Below are positions 38,972 to 50,590 of a stretch of DNA of 64,000 nt, in pieces. A program made the translations under genes and the position numbers. The stretch covers positions 3,720,001 through 3,784,000 of the forward strand of contig JAKULF010000004.1 in assembly GCA_022661535.1 (NCBI GenBank), read 5' to 3'. The notes beneath the pieces were generated by a model that was not told where the DNA came from, searched no databases, and saw only the letters and a program-made list of their open reading frames with translations. The stretch is from Eutypa lata. Taxonomy: Eukaryota; Ascomycota; Sordariomycetes; Xylariales; Diatrypaceae. Numbering within the stretch: position 1 is the stretch's first letter; each line of letters starts with the position of its first letter.

Positions 38972-40890
38972 AAAAATTTCTTTTTTATCGTTTATAAAAA
39001 GCTTATTAAACCGTTTTTTTATAAATCCGATTTTTTTTATTTTTTATTATTATTATTATTTTTAAATATATAATTTTATATCTTTATATAATTTATTAAT
39101 ATTTTTTATTTAATATTAAAATTTTTAATAAATTTATAAATAAAATAATTAATTATTTATTATATAAAATTTATAATTTTATATTAATTAATTTTATTTC
39201 TTTTATATATTTTTAAAATTATATAATAAAAAAAATTTCGTTATATTTAAAATTATAAAAATTATTTTAAATATTTCGTTAACGTATTATATTAATTATT
39301 AAAAAAATAAATTATAAAATTTTTAACATCTTAATTTTTAAAGTTATATTTATAATTAATTATTAAAAGTATTATTTATAAGTTTTTATAATAACTTTTA
39401 TAAACTTAATTTCGGCAAATTTAAATAACTTTATATATTTTTTCGTAATCGATTTTTTAAAAATAAAATTTAAAATATTTTATTAAAATTTTTAATTATT
39501 AAAACTTTTAAAATAATCTTTCTTTTTAATTTTAAAAAAAAGCTTTTTTTATTTATATTTAAATTCTTTTTCAACGAATTTACGTAAATTTCTATTTATT
39601 ATAATCGAAATTATTTAAATTTAAATTATTCGAATTTAAATTATTAAAATTTATACTTTATACATTTTATATTATTTTTTAAATTTATTTTTTTATTAAT
39701 TTCTTTATAATAATATAAATAAAAAAATACGGTTTTTTCGTTTATTTAATTTCGTTATTTCGATATTAATTAAATTACGATAATCTTTTAATAAAATAAT
39801 TATCGATAAAGTTTTAAATTATTATTTATAAATATTATAATAAAAATTTATAAAGTATAATTATTTAAATTATAAAAAATACGAAAATTTAAAATAAATT
39901 TTATATATAATTTAATTTATTATAAAATTCATATTATATATAAAAAATAAATATTTATATATTTAAACGAAAAATAAAATAAATAATTTATTTATTTATT
40001 TTACATTATATATTCGAATAAATTTTACGATTAAAGCTTTAATAAAGTAAATATTAAACTTAATTTTATTTTAAATAATACGTTTTTTATATTTAATATT
40101 ATAACGTTAAAATATTACGAAATAAATAAATTTATATTTATTAATAATTATATACTTATTAATATTTATATTTATTTTATATAAATTTTATTAAATATTA
40201 ATTATATGTTTATTTATTATTAAAATATAACGTTTATATATTTATTTTATATTAATTTATTAATTATATAATTAAAATTAATTTTAACGTTATAATTATT
40301 TATATATAAATTTAAATTTTATATTTATATATTTTTAAATTATTTTATAATAACGTTTATATCGTTTTAATATTAATTTATTATTTTTTATTATTAAACT
40401 TTTATTATTAATATAATTTATTTTTTAATTTAAGCTTTTTTTATAAAATTATATAAAAAAAATTTATTATTATTTATTATTATAAAAAACTTATTAAATT
40501 TATAATAATTTATAAATATTAAAAAAAAAATTATATATTTAATTTCGATAAAAGAAAATTTAATATAATAACATTAAAAAATTAATTTAAATAATTAATT
40601 TATTTATAAAGTTTTACGGGTTTTTTATTATTAAAATATAATTATTTAAATAAATAAAAAATCGTTTAATTATTAAAATTTCGATTAAATTAAAAAAAGA
40701 AAATATTATCGATAACGTAATCGTTATAATTTCCGATAATATTAAAGATTCGTTTATTTTTCGTTATTATTAATATTAATTCTTTTTGTAAACTTTTTAA
40801 ATTAAAATTAATAAAGCATTATTATAAATAATATATTTATTTTTATATAAATTTTTTAATTATTAATTTATAAAATTAAAATCATTATTA

Positions 40891-41105
40891 TATTAAAATA
40901 TACAAATAAATATTAATTTTAAATAATTTTTAAAAAATAAAATATATATTATTATTTCGAAAAGTTTATATTAATTTAATTATTAACTTAAATTATATAT
41001 TAATCTTTATACTTTAAAAGTTATACGTAATATTTTAAAATAATTTTAATCTTTAATTTTTCATTATTATTATAAACCGTTATAAAAATATTTTATTTAT
41101 TAATA
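40891..41105 (-). repeat. copia-I1 5' LTR (215 bp)
   Basis: Identical in length to the 3' LTR and collinear with it. The internal bases directly after it on the minus strand (40890-40871), compared with copia-I2 (59532-59513), suggest an original TGGTAATGATTTC-like primer-binding site, but both copies are mutated and I do not assign the tRNA. Confidence 0.85.
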
Positions 41106-41310
41106 ATTATAAATATAATAATTTAAAATTATTTAAAATTATTAATTTAAGCTTTTTAAATTATATTAAAATAAACAAAGTTATAATTAATTATATATTT
41201 TTTATAATAAATATTTTTATTATTTATTTATTAAAATTATAAACGATTATAATTAAATATATTACAAAAATACAATATATAATATTTAATATAATAAAAA
41301 TAAAAATTAT
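41106..41310 (+). pseudogene. copia-O RNase H relic resuming after the insertion
   Basis: Joined to 34340, the frame continues through N-L-K-L-F-K-I-I-N-L-S-F-L-N and on to K-Y-I-T-K-I-Q-Y-I-I-F-N, which follow the copia pattern LxGFxDSDFxxD...KSxxGYIF...SxTxAEY. The match runs ~60 codons with few stops and shows that 34346-41105 interrupts one gene. Confidence 0.65.
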
Positions 41311-42204
41311 TAATATTAAAAATTTTTTTATTAAATTAAAAGTTATATTAAATAAATAAATTATTTTATTAAAAAATAATATAAAAAAATAAAAAAAAAT
41401 AAAAAAAATAACGATATTAAAAAAAAACGGTAAAAAATAAATAAAAATAACGTTCGTAAAAAATACGTATTAAATAATAGAAATTTTATAAACGGTTTTA
41501 TTAAAGCTTTTAAAAGAATATTTATATAAAAAATTCGTAAAAATATTTAATTTTAAAAAAACAATTAAAAATTTAATAAAAATAAAAATAAAATAAAAAG
41601 ATTAATAAAAATAATTAAAAAAATAATTTCGTTAAACTTTTTTTATATAAAAAAAATCGTTATTTTTTAAAACTTTATATAATTACGATATCTTTTTTAT
41701 AATTATTTTATTTGTTTTATTTAAAAGTTTTTTTTTAATATTTAATTTAAAAAGTTTTAATTTTTAACTTTTAAATTAAATAATTTTTATAAACGAATTC
41801 GTTTATTAAATTACTTTGTTAACATTTACGATATATAATATAAAAAAAAATCACTAATTATAATCTTTTATTAAAATTATTTAATATTATTAAAGTTAAA
41901 AATTTTATTATTTATATAAATATATATACTTAAAATTAAATTATTTAAAAAAATAAAAATATTTTTATACGAATTAAACGTTTTTATTAAGCAATAATAA
42001 CGTAAATAAACCTTTAAGATTTTATACGAAATTTATAATCTTAAAGTTAATATTTAACGATTTTTTAAATTCGTAACGAAATAGTTTAATATATAAATAA
42101 CGTATTAAAAGTTTAAAGTTTAAATTTTATATATATTAAATTATTTTTTTATTATTTTCTTAACATTTTTACGAAATTAAATTATTTATTAATATAAAAA
42201 AGCA

Positions 42205-42334
42205 TATTAATAAATATAATATATATAATATATAAATTATAAAAACTTAAAAACTTTAAAAATTTATTATTATAAATATAAAATAATAAAAGTTATATAA
42301 AATAATAAAAATAAAAATTATATAATAAATTATA
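42205..42334 (+). repeat. copia-O 3' LTR (130 bp)
   Basis: Partner of 28880-29000, followed by the duplication ATTTT at 42335-42339. Confidence 0.75.
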
Positions 42335-42769
42335 ATTTTTAAATTTATAATTAATTTATAATTATATATAAATAATTATAATAATTAAATTATTATAATT
42401 TATAAATTTATTTTATAATTAATATATAATTATATAAAAATAATTTATTTTAATGAAAGGTTATTTTATATTTAATTTAAATTGCGAAATTACGTAATTA
42501 ATTTATATAATTAATTATATAATTAAATAATTATTAAATATATAAAAAAAATATTTATTATTATAATAACTTTTAATTAAATATATTTATTTCGAAATAT
42601 ATATATATAATTTATAATTATAATTAATTAAATATATTTCTTTTTTTTTAAATTTATTTATTTAATATTTTTTAATTTAATTTTATAATTTTATAATTTT
42701 ATAAATTACTTTTTAAATTCATAATTTATAAATAAATTTATAATTTATAATTTATAATTTTATTAATTA

Positions 42770-43775
42770 TTACGATATAAAAAAATATAACTTTTTACAA
42801 GCTTTAAAAACTTTCTTTTTAATTTTCGAAATAAATAAAATTTTGCTTTATAAATAATAACATTCGTTAATTTAAAAGTTATATTTTATATATATAAATA
42901 ATAACATTTATAATAAAATACGCTTTTAATTTTCGGCTTTAAATTAATTATAACAAATTAATTGAAATTTAAAGCCGAAAATTAAATTCGTATAAAAATA
43001 TTTAAAAATAAATATTTTTTTTTTTTTTTACTTTATACGAAATTTAAACCTTAAGCTTTACGGATTTATTATTATATATTACGAATTGTATAAATTTAAT
43101 TATTATATTATTAACTTTTTATATTACGAATTATATTAATTATTATATAAAAATCTTATATATTATTTTTATATATATAATTAATTTTACGTTTATATAA
43201 AAATTTAATTAATTTATAATTAAACGAATTAATTAAAAATTAAATTAATAATTAAAGTTATTATTATTTAATTATATTATTTAATTATATTATTTTAATG
43301 TCTTTTTTAAATAATTAAAACTTTAAATTTATAAATTTATAAATTATTTTTATATAATTATTTATAATTATTATAATTACTTATAATTACGTATAATTAT
43401 AATTATTTATATATAATTATAAATTTATAAATTATATATTTATACGTTATAAGTTTAAGGGTTATAAAATAAATTTATAAATTTATAAATTATAAATTAT
43501 AAATAATTAAAATTAAATAACGTATAAAACTTAAAAAATGCACTTAATTAAAATGTTAAACTTTTTTTAAAATTAATTAAATCTTTAACGTTATTTTAAC
43601 TTTAAATTAAAAACTATTAATTAAATTTAAATTCATTTAAATTCTTTATTAACTTTAAATCGATTAAGAATTAAAGGATATTTTTTATTAATTATTTAAA
43701 TCGTATAAACTTTAATTTTATTTCGAATTTTACGAATAATTTTCGAAAACTTTAAAATAAAAATATTTTTTAAAT
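42770..43775 (+). mobile_element. Element B2: RIPped B copy nested in A5
   Basis: Head ATTACGATATAAAAAAATATA corresponds to CCGTTACGGTACAAAAAAGT of B5. Then come a 19-bp palindrome (42925-42986), the tRNA-like module on the minus strand (about 43040-43130), the decayed array (43320-43500) and the tail ending ACTTTAAAATAAAAATATT. About 1.0 kb, collinear with B5. Confidence 0.82.
42925..42986. repeat. Perfect 19-bp inverted repeat in B2
   Basis: TTTAATTTTCGGCTTTAAA at 42925-42943 and its exact reverse complement at 42968-42986, with a 24-nt centre. The equivalent place in B5 has a different inverted repeat (49502-49572), and B1 has a degraded version at about 17612-17664. An intact palindrome inside a RIPped copy is notable, because independent mutations should break arm symmetry. 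Confidence 0.85.
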
Positions 43776-44224
43776 ATAATAATATATAATTTATAATTTA
43801 TAAAATCTTTTATAAACTTTTAAACTTTTAAATTTATAATTTATAAATTTAAATAATTTAATTAAAAATTATTTAATTTTAATTAAATAATTTAAATAAT
43901 AATAAAGTTTATAATTTATAAATTTATAAATTTTTAATTTATATATATATATAAACGTTATAATTTAAAAATAAACCGTAATCGTAATATAAAACTTAAT
44001 TATAAAATAATCTTTAATTAATTTTAATAATTTAATCGCTTTATATATATAATAACTTTTAAATTTAAATTTTAATAAATAAAATAAAAATAAAAAATTA
44101 AGTTAATTATATTAGTTTTTATTATGTAATTAAAATTTTCGTTTAAAAACATTTTCGTAATTTATTTATAAATAAATCTTTTTAACGTAACGATTAAAAA
44201 AAGTTTTATATATATAATTAAATA

Positions 44225-44350
44225 AAGAATTTATATATAATAATTAATATAAAAGATTTATATATAATAATTAATATAAATAATTTATAATATAATAATT
44301 AAATTTATAAAGTTTATAATACGTAATAATTTATAATAAAAGAATTTAAA
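44225..44350 (-). mobile_element. Fragment of a B element (tRNA-like module)
   Basis: ATATAATAATTAATATAA repeats followed by TATAATATAATAATTAAATTTATAAAG..., which is the decayed tRNA-like module read in the same direction as in B1 (17465-17550). No head or tail is attached. It sits directly before B3. Confidence 0.5.
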
Positions 44351-44354
44351 ATTT

Positions 44355-45308
44355 AAAACTTTATTAATCGTTATAATATAAAAAATTACGGCTTTTTATA
44401 AGCTTTAAAAACTTTTTATTAACCTTTTAAATTAATAAAATTTTATTTCGTAAATAATAACATTTATAATAAAATACGCGTTTAATTTTTAACATCGATT
44501 TAATTATAATAAATTAACTTAAATTTAAAACTTAAAATTAAATTCGCATAAAAATATTTAAAAATAAAAAAATAATTATATTTTTTACATTTTTTACATT
44601 TTTTATTTATACGAAATGTAAACTTTAATTTTTACGAATTTATTATTACGTATTATAAATTTTACAAATTTAATTATTATATTATAAGCTTTTTATATTA
44701 CAAGTTATATTAATTATTATATAAGAATATTACACTTTATCTTTATATATATATTTAATTTTATCTTTATATATAAATTTAATTAATTTATAATTAAATT
44801 AATTAATTAAAAATTAAATAAATAATTATAATTTTTATTATTTAATTACATTATTTAATTATATTACTTTAAATAATTAAAACTTTAAGTTTATAAGTTT
44901 ATAACTTATAAATTTATAAATTTATAAATTATTTTTATATTATTATTATAATTATTTATAATTATTATAATTAAAAATTTATAAATTTATAAAATATTTA
45001 ATTATTAATATTATATAATTATTATAATTATTTATAATTATAAATTTAAAAATTATAAATAATTAAAATTAAATAACTTATAAAACTTAAAAAATACATT
45101 TAATTAAAATATTAAATCTTTTTTAAAATTGATTAAAAAATTAACGTTAATTAACTTTAAATTAACTTAATATTAAATTCTTATTAATTTAAAATAAATT
45201 AATCGCAAAAGAATATTCTTATTAATATTCGTTATTTTTATTAATTTTAATTTAATTTTAAATCTTTCGATTAATTTTCGAAAAACTTAAAATAAAAATA
45301 TTTTTTAA
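44355..45308 (+). mobile_element. Element B3: RIPped B copy
   Basis: Head TCGTTATAATATAAAAAATTACGGC, tRNA-like module on the minus strand at about 44630-44720, decayed array 44885-45070 and tail ATTTTCGAAAAACTTAAAATAAAAATATT. Close to B2 throughout, including the stretch around 44480-44550 corresponding to the B2 palindrome, which here is less symmetrical. Confidence 0.8.
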
Positions 45309-45774
45309 ATGTAATATTTTAAATTTTAAAATTCTTTAAAATATTTAAATTATTATAATATATAATTTATTATAAAATTTATAAATTAAAATAAATATTA
45401 TAATAATTTAAATAATTTTAATATTATTAATAATTTATACTTTAAGTTTTTAAATATATTTTTCGAATAAACCTTTTAAGTTTAACGTAATAAATTATAA
45501 TTTACGAAATAAAATTTTATATAATATTAAAAAACGTTAATTTATCGTTATTAAAAAGAAATTAAATATATATTTATTATATAATCGTTTTAAAAATATT
45601 ATAATAATAAAATAATATTATAAATTTTAATATTAATATTAAAAAATAAATTTAATAATTATATTATAAAAAACCTTAATATTAACATTTGTTAATTTAT
45701 TTTATTATTATAAATATTATAATATTTTTATTTTTAAAAAGTTTTATATTAATTTAATTTAATTATTATATTTA
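45309..45774. other. RIP-decayed spacer
   Basis: AT-rich sequence between B3 and B4. Nothing recognised. Confidence 0.6.
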
Positions 45775-46000
45775 AAAGATATTTTTATTTTAAGTTTTTC
45801 GAAAATTAATCGTAAAATTCGAAAAAGAAAAAAAATATTATTAAATAATTAATAAAAAATAACATTTATAAATTAATCGAATTTAAATTAATAAATAATT
45901 TAAATAATTTAAAATTTAATTAATAATTTAAAATTTAAATTTTAAATTTTAAATAATATTAATAATTTAATTAATATTTAAAAAATTAATTTAATTAAAT
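45775..46000 (-). mobile_element. Element B4: 3' part of a B copy
   Basis: TTTTTATTTTAAGTTTTTCG and the next ~220 bp match the reversed tail of B1 (16750-16960) and B5. The array, tRNA-like module and head are absent, so this is a truncated copy. Confidence 0.7.
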
Positions 46001-49000
46001 TAAATATACGTTATATAATTACTTTATTTACGTTTTATTTAAATATTAAAAACGTTTTATTAAATTATTAAATTCTTTTTTTTTCCTTTTTTTATGTTAT
46101 TTTAAACTTATTATAATTTTTAAATTTATATATTTATTTTATATTATATCGTGTAATTTACCGTTAATATAATATTAAATAAAATATTAATTAATTTATA
46201 AAATAATAATTATATTATTAATTATATTTTATATCGTTAATTTTAATTAAATTATATATTTACGTATAATAATTATTAAATTTTATTAATATTAAACTTT
46301 TAAAATTATAATTTAAATATAAAATATCATTAATAAAAATAAATAAATTATTATTAAAATTAATTTTTTTTTATTCGTTTTATTTATCTTTAAAATTTTA
46401 TTTATTAATTTTTTAATAATAAATATTATTTAAATAAATAACAAAACTTCGATATATTAACGATAACTTTTATTTAAAAATTATAAATTAATATTTAACG
46501 TTATTATTAAATTTAACGTTATTATAATAAAAACTCTTTTTAAATATTAAGTTTTTAAATATTAAATCTTTTAATAATAATAACGTTAAAACTTTTAAAT
46601 TAAATTATTTTTATTATAATTTTATAAATTAAGCTTTATATTTAAAAAACATTTACTTCGTAATTAAAATCGCATTAAAATAAAATTATATAACTTTTAT
46701 AATAAATTTATATTATTTCGTTTATTTAATTTTAACTTTATTTATAATTTAAATTAATCGTTTTCGTTTTATACATAATTTAATTAATTACTTTAAAAGA
46801 TATACAAAATTTAATAAATCTTTTTAAAATTTTAATAAAATATAATTTATATATAATTAAAATAATTAAAATATTTAAATTATATAAAAAAATATTAATA
46901 TAAAAAAATAATTTAATAAAGTTTTTATAATAAAAAATAACAATTTAATCTTTATTTAATATAAAATAATATTTATAAACAATATTATAATAAAAAAATT
47001 ATAATAAAAAGATAATATAAAAAAAAATCAAAAAAATATTAAATTTATATTTAACGAAAAATTATTTAAATTTTAAAGATATTTTATTTTTGTTATTTTT
47101 ATTAAAAGTTTTTAAAAAATTATTTATTATAAAGATTTATATAAACATTAATATTTATATAATAAATTTATTTTTTTATTATATAAATATTATTAATTTT
47201 TTAAATTCGTAATTAATAATGTAAATATTATAATTATATTTTTTTCGTAATATTAATACATTTTGTAATAAAATATTCTTTTATTTAAATTTTTTAATAT
47301 TATTATTTTTTATTTTATTAAAAATAAAATAATTTTAAAAATATAATAATAATTTTAAAGTTAATTTTATATTTATTAACGAATAATTAAATAATAATTT
47401 ATTTATTTATTTTTATATTATTTTAAATATTTTAACTTTATTTTAAATCGTTATAATTTTTTTTAAAAATAATTTTATTTTTAATTAACTTTATATTTAA
47501 AAAATTATAAATATTTATAATATATTTATAAATATTAAATTAATAAATAAAATTAAAAATAAAAATATTAATATATATAATTAAATTATCGTTTTAAATA
47601 TATTAATAAATTAATTTAAATTTAATTAATTTTATATTAACTTTAATTTTAAATTCGTTTTTTATTTAAATTTTTTTATATTAAAGTTTTAAAAAAAATT
47701 ATTATTTATTTATATTTTTTATTTATTATATTTTCATTAACGAATTTAATTATTTTTAAATTTTAAATTTTTATAATTATTTTTTAAATTTATTAAATTT
47801 TATAAAATATTATACTTTTTATTATATTATTTTATATATATTAATATAATATTAAATTTATAAATATAATAAATTTTATATTAATAAATATTATTATAAA
47901 TAATTTATTAATAAAAAACTTTATAAAACGTTTTAAAAAAATCGATTATTTTTAAGCTTTAAATTTTATTTAATGAAATTTTATATTATATTAATAATTT
48001 TTTAATATATTTATTAATAAATAAAATATTAATATTAAAGTTTAAATAATATATATTAAAAAAATACTTTTTTTAAAAAAATAAATATTTAAAGTATTTA
48101 AAGTAATAAATTATATATAAATAAATTATTTTATAATTATTAATATTTTAATATTATAAATCGTTATTAATGTTATTATTATTTTAATTTATATTATTTT
48201 CGAATTAATAAAGAAATAATAAAAATATTTAAAAAACGAAATTCTTTTTTTAAATTTATATATTATTTTTATTATTTTAAAAAATAATTAAAATTAAAAA
48301 CTTTTTAATAAATAACGTAATAATATTTATTTAAATTAATGTTTTATTTTATATTAATATTAATATTATTATTAATTACGTTATTAAATATTACGATAAA
48401 ATTAAAAATATTATATTTATTTATATATAAATTATAAAAATTAATTTATTTTTTATATTTAAAATTATAAATAAATTAATAAATAAATAAAATTATTTAA
48501 TTTAAAAAGATTATTATATATTTTATAAATTTTTTTATAAAATATATAATTAAATAATATAAAATATTAATAAAAAATTTTTTTTAATATATAATAAATT
48601 TTTTAATTATTTTTTAATTATAAATAATATTTTTTATTTTAAATTTTTTAAAAATAAAGATTTTTTAATTTATAATTTAAAAAAAAAAGATTATTAATTA
48701 TATTTAAAATTTTATATTATTATTTTTAATATAAATTTATACGTAATTATTAATAATATTTTAATTTTTTTAAAATTAAATTTTTATTAAATTATTTTTA
48801 TTAAAATTATAACGAATTTTTTAATATTAAAAAAAAGATTTAATTTTTAATATATTAAAAAATATATAATAAATATTTTAATAATTATTATTATAAATTA
48901 ATTTAATTTAATTTTATATTTATATAAAATAAATTTAAAATATATTTTAAAAAATTAATAAAAAATAATTTAAATAATATTTAATTTATAATTAAAAAAA

Positions 49001-49336
49001 AGTTTATAAATTTTTTAATTTATAAAAATTTTAATTTTAATTTTTATATTATATATTTTATTTTTAAAAATTCTTTTATTAAGAAATTATTATATTTAAT
49101 TTTAAAAAATAATAAATATTTTAAATTCGAAATAATTTATTTTATATAATATAATATTAAATTAATTTTTATAATTATAATCTTTTTAATTTTTTTTAAT
49201 ATATTTAAATAAATAAAAATAAAAATATAAAACTTTTTTATTTTATAAAAATATTATTTTTATATTTAAAATAAATTATATTAAAAATAAATTTTTTTAT
49301 TATATATTAAAATTTATTAATATTATTAAAATTTTA
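46001..49336. other. 3.3 kb of RIP-decayed sequence, unassigned
   Basis: T-rich on + around 46080-46800 with scattered CpG, so a minus-strand coding relic is possible, but I found no reverse transcriptase, integrase, transposase or terminal-repeat signal. No open frame. Confidence 0.55.
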
Positions 49337-49501
49337 TCGACCGTTACGGTACAAAAAAGTACGGCCTTTCGCAAGCTCCGGGGACTTTTTTCCGACCTTC
49401 GAGATCGGCAAAATTTTGCTCCGCAAGCTGTAGCCTACTACGCCAAATCCGAAAAATCTAGCCGAAGAATTAAAATATAAGTTGCTAATAATAACAAGGC
49501 C

Positions 49502-49572
49502 ATTCGAATTGCCGTAATACTTACTTTTACTTACAAACTCTATAATAAATTATGTACTACGGCAATTCGAAT
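49502..49572. repeat. Inverted repeat, 19-bp arms with one mismatch
   Basis: ATTCGAATTGCCGTAATAC (49502-49520) and GTACTACGGCAATTCGAAT (49554-49572) are reverse complements except for one base. Occupies the same position in B as the 42925-42986 palindrome in B2 although the sequence is different. Confidence 0.85.
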
Positions 49573-49631
49573 ATCTGGAAGATCCGAAGGATCCAGGCTA
49601 CGGGATTCGAATCTTTTTGCTCTTTCTTTAA

Positions 49632-49701
49632 GATTCAAACCCTAAGCTCTACAAATTTACTACTACGTATTACGAATTATACAAATTTAGCCACTACACT
49701 A
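49632..49701 (-). promoter_or_regulatory. tRNA-like region with pol III boxes in B5
   Basis: Minus strand: A box TAGTGTAGTGG (49701-49691) and B-box-like GGTTTGAATC (49641-49632), 49 nt apart. A further palindromic GATTCGAATC lies at 49604-49613. The A box fits the consensus fully, and the module aligns with A1 12726-12794 around GTGGCTAAATnTGTA. Confidence 0.6.
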
Positions 49702-50062
49702 CAGGCTTTTTACACTAATCACTACATACAAATCTTCCACTTAACTCCATATATATACCCAATTCTGCGCCCGTACGCAGGTTTAGCCGACCTATAGCCG
49801 AGCTAGCTGGTTAAAAGCTAGGTAGGTGGTCAAAGCTGCCACCACCTAGCTGCACCCACCTAGCTGCACCTAGCTGCACCACCTTAGAAATCCCTAAGTG
49901 GTCAAAGCTTTAGGGCTGTAATTTGTAGGTCTGTAGGTCCGAAAGGTGGCTAGTAAGTGGCTAGTAGGTCTGTAGGCTACAGTAATCTAGCTGTTGCAGC
50001 TACCTATATACAGCTGTAGGTCAGCTGTAGGTCTGTACGCTGCAGGGTAGGTCTGTAAGCCA

Positions 50063-50159
50063 CCTACAGCTTTTAGACCTACAGCTGCTACAGTTACTTA
50101 CAGGTGCTACAGCTACTTATATACAGCTGTAGGTCAGCTGTAGGTCTAAAAGCTGTAGG
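50063..50159. repeat. Perfect 25-bp inverted repeat within the B5 array
   Basis: The arms at 50063-50087 and 50135-50159 are exact reverse complements (CCTACAGCTTTTAGACC... against ...GGTCTAAAAGCTGTAGG), with a 47-nt loop. Transcription would give a stable hairpin. It arises where the array switches orientation. Confidence 0.92.
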
Positions 50160-50590
50160 GCTGTAGGTTGTAGGGTAGGTCTGCAAGCTACCTAGCTGCT
50201 GCCACCGTACAGCTGCTACAGCCACCTACAGCTGTAGGTCTACAGGCTGTAGGTCTGTAGGTCTAAAAGCTACAGGGTAGGTCTGTAGGTCTGTAGGTCT
50301 AAAAGCTGTAGGTCTAAAAGCTGTAGGTTGTAGGTGGTCAAAGCTAGGTGGCCCATAAAACCTGAAGGATGCACCCAATCAAAGTGCTGAATCTTTTTTA
50401 GGACCAATCAAATCACTGGCGCCATTTTGGCTTCGAGCTAATGGCCACTAATTGAATTTTGACCCATTTAAATCCCTTATCAACCGGAATTCGACCAATC
50501 CGCGAAGGTTATTCCTTATCAATTACCCAATGATGCCAACCTTGTTTTTACTCCGAATTTTACGATTAATTTTTAAACAACTTAAAATAA

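Larger units (their letters stand above)
34346..41105 (-). mobile_element. copia-I1: complete RIPped Ty1/copia element inserted in copia-O
   Basis: 6,760 bp with 215-bp LTRs at both ends. Reading on the minus strand from the right: 5' LTR (41105-40891), gag zinc knuckle (38971-38930), reverse transcriptase YxDD (36094-36083), RNase H end (about 35526-35490), 3' LTR (34560-34346). A second copy of the same family, same orientation, is at 53390-59655 and follows it motif by motif. All cysteines of the knuckle and both catalytic aspartates are mutated in the RIP direction. Confidence 0.88.
28880..42334 (+). mobile_element. copia-O: RIPped Ty1/copia element split by a second copia
   Basis: Short LTRs (28880-29000 and 42205-42334) begin TATTAATAAAT (TG before RIP) and are flanked by the 5-bp duplication ATTTT (28875-28879 and 42335-42339). 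Inside, on the + strand and in Ty1/copia order: gag zinc knuckle (31039-31080), integrase C-terminal region (32700-32830), reverse transcriptase (33480-33960) and RNase H. At 34341-34345 it is interrupted by copia-I1, and the RNase H frame picks up again after 41110. Removing the insert and its duplication leaves ~6.7 kb, a normal copia length. Order gag-IN-RT-RH distinguishes it from Ty3/gypsy. All frames carry RIP stops. Confidence 0.85.
42446..44212 (-). mobile_element. Element A5: RIPped A copy split by B2
   Basis: The left part (42446-42768) is the A tail and decayed array on the minus strand (GAAAGGTTATTTTATATTTAA, ACGTAATTAA, TTTCGAAATATATATATA). The right part (about 43776-44212) is the rest of the array and the A head (AATCGCTTTATATATATAATA, TTTTAACGTAACGATTAA). 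The middle is a B copy on the + strand, so B inserted into A. Confidence 0.78.
49337..50590 (+). mobile_element. Element B5: unmutated B copy (GC island)
   Basis: Second island of normal composition, with CpA and TpG abundant on both strands. Order: head CGACCGTTACGGTAC...GTACGGCC, with homology to the first ~100 bp of A1 (GGGGA, T tract, GGCAAAATTTTG); inverted repeat 49502-49572; minus-strand tRNA-like module 49632-49701; ACCACCTAG repeats; CTGTAGGTCTAAAAG-type arrays to 50340; shared block GGATGCACCCAATCA (50367-50381); and a tail that differs from A, ending near AACTTAAAATAAAAGATCC. The 81-codon open frame at 49552-49797 crosses the inverted repeat and tRNA-like module and is not a gene. 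No protein coding capacity seen. Confidence 0.82.

Noticed and set aside
49552..49797. 81-codon + strand open frame in B5
   Set aside because: It crosses the inverted repeat and the tRNA-like module of a non-coding repeat; mutated B copies show no frame conservation.
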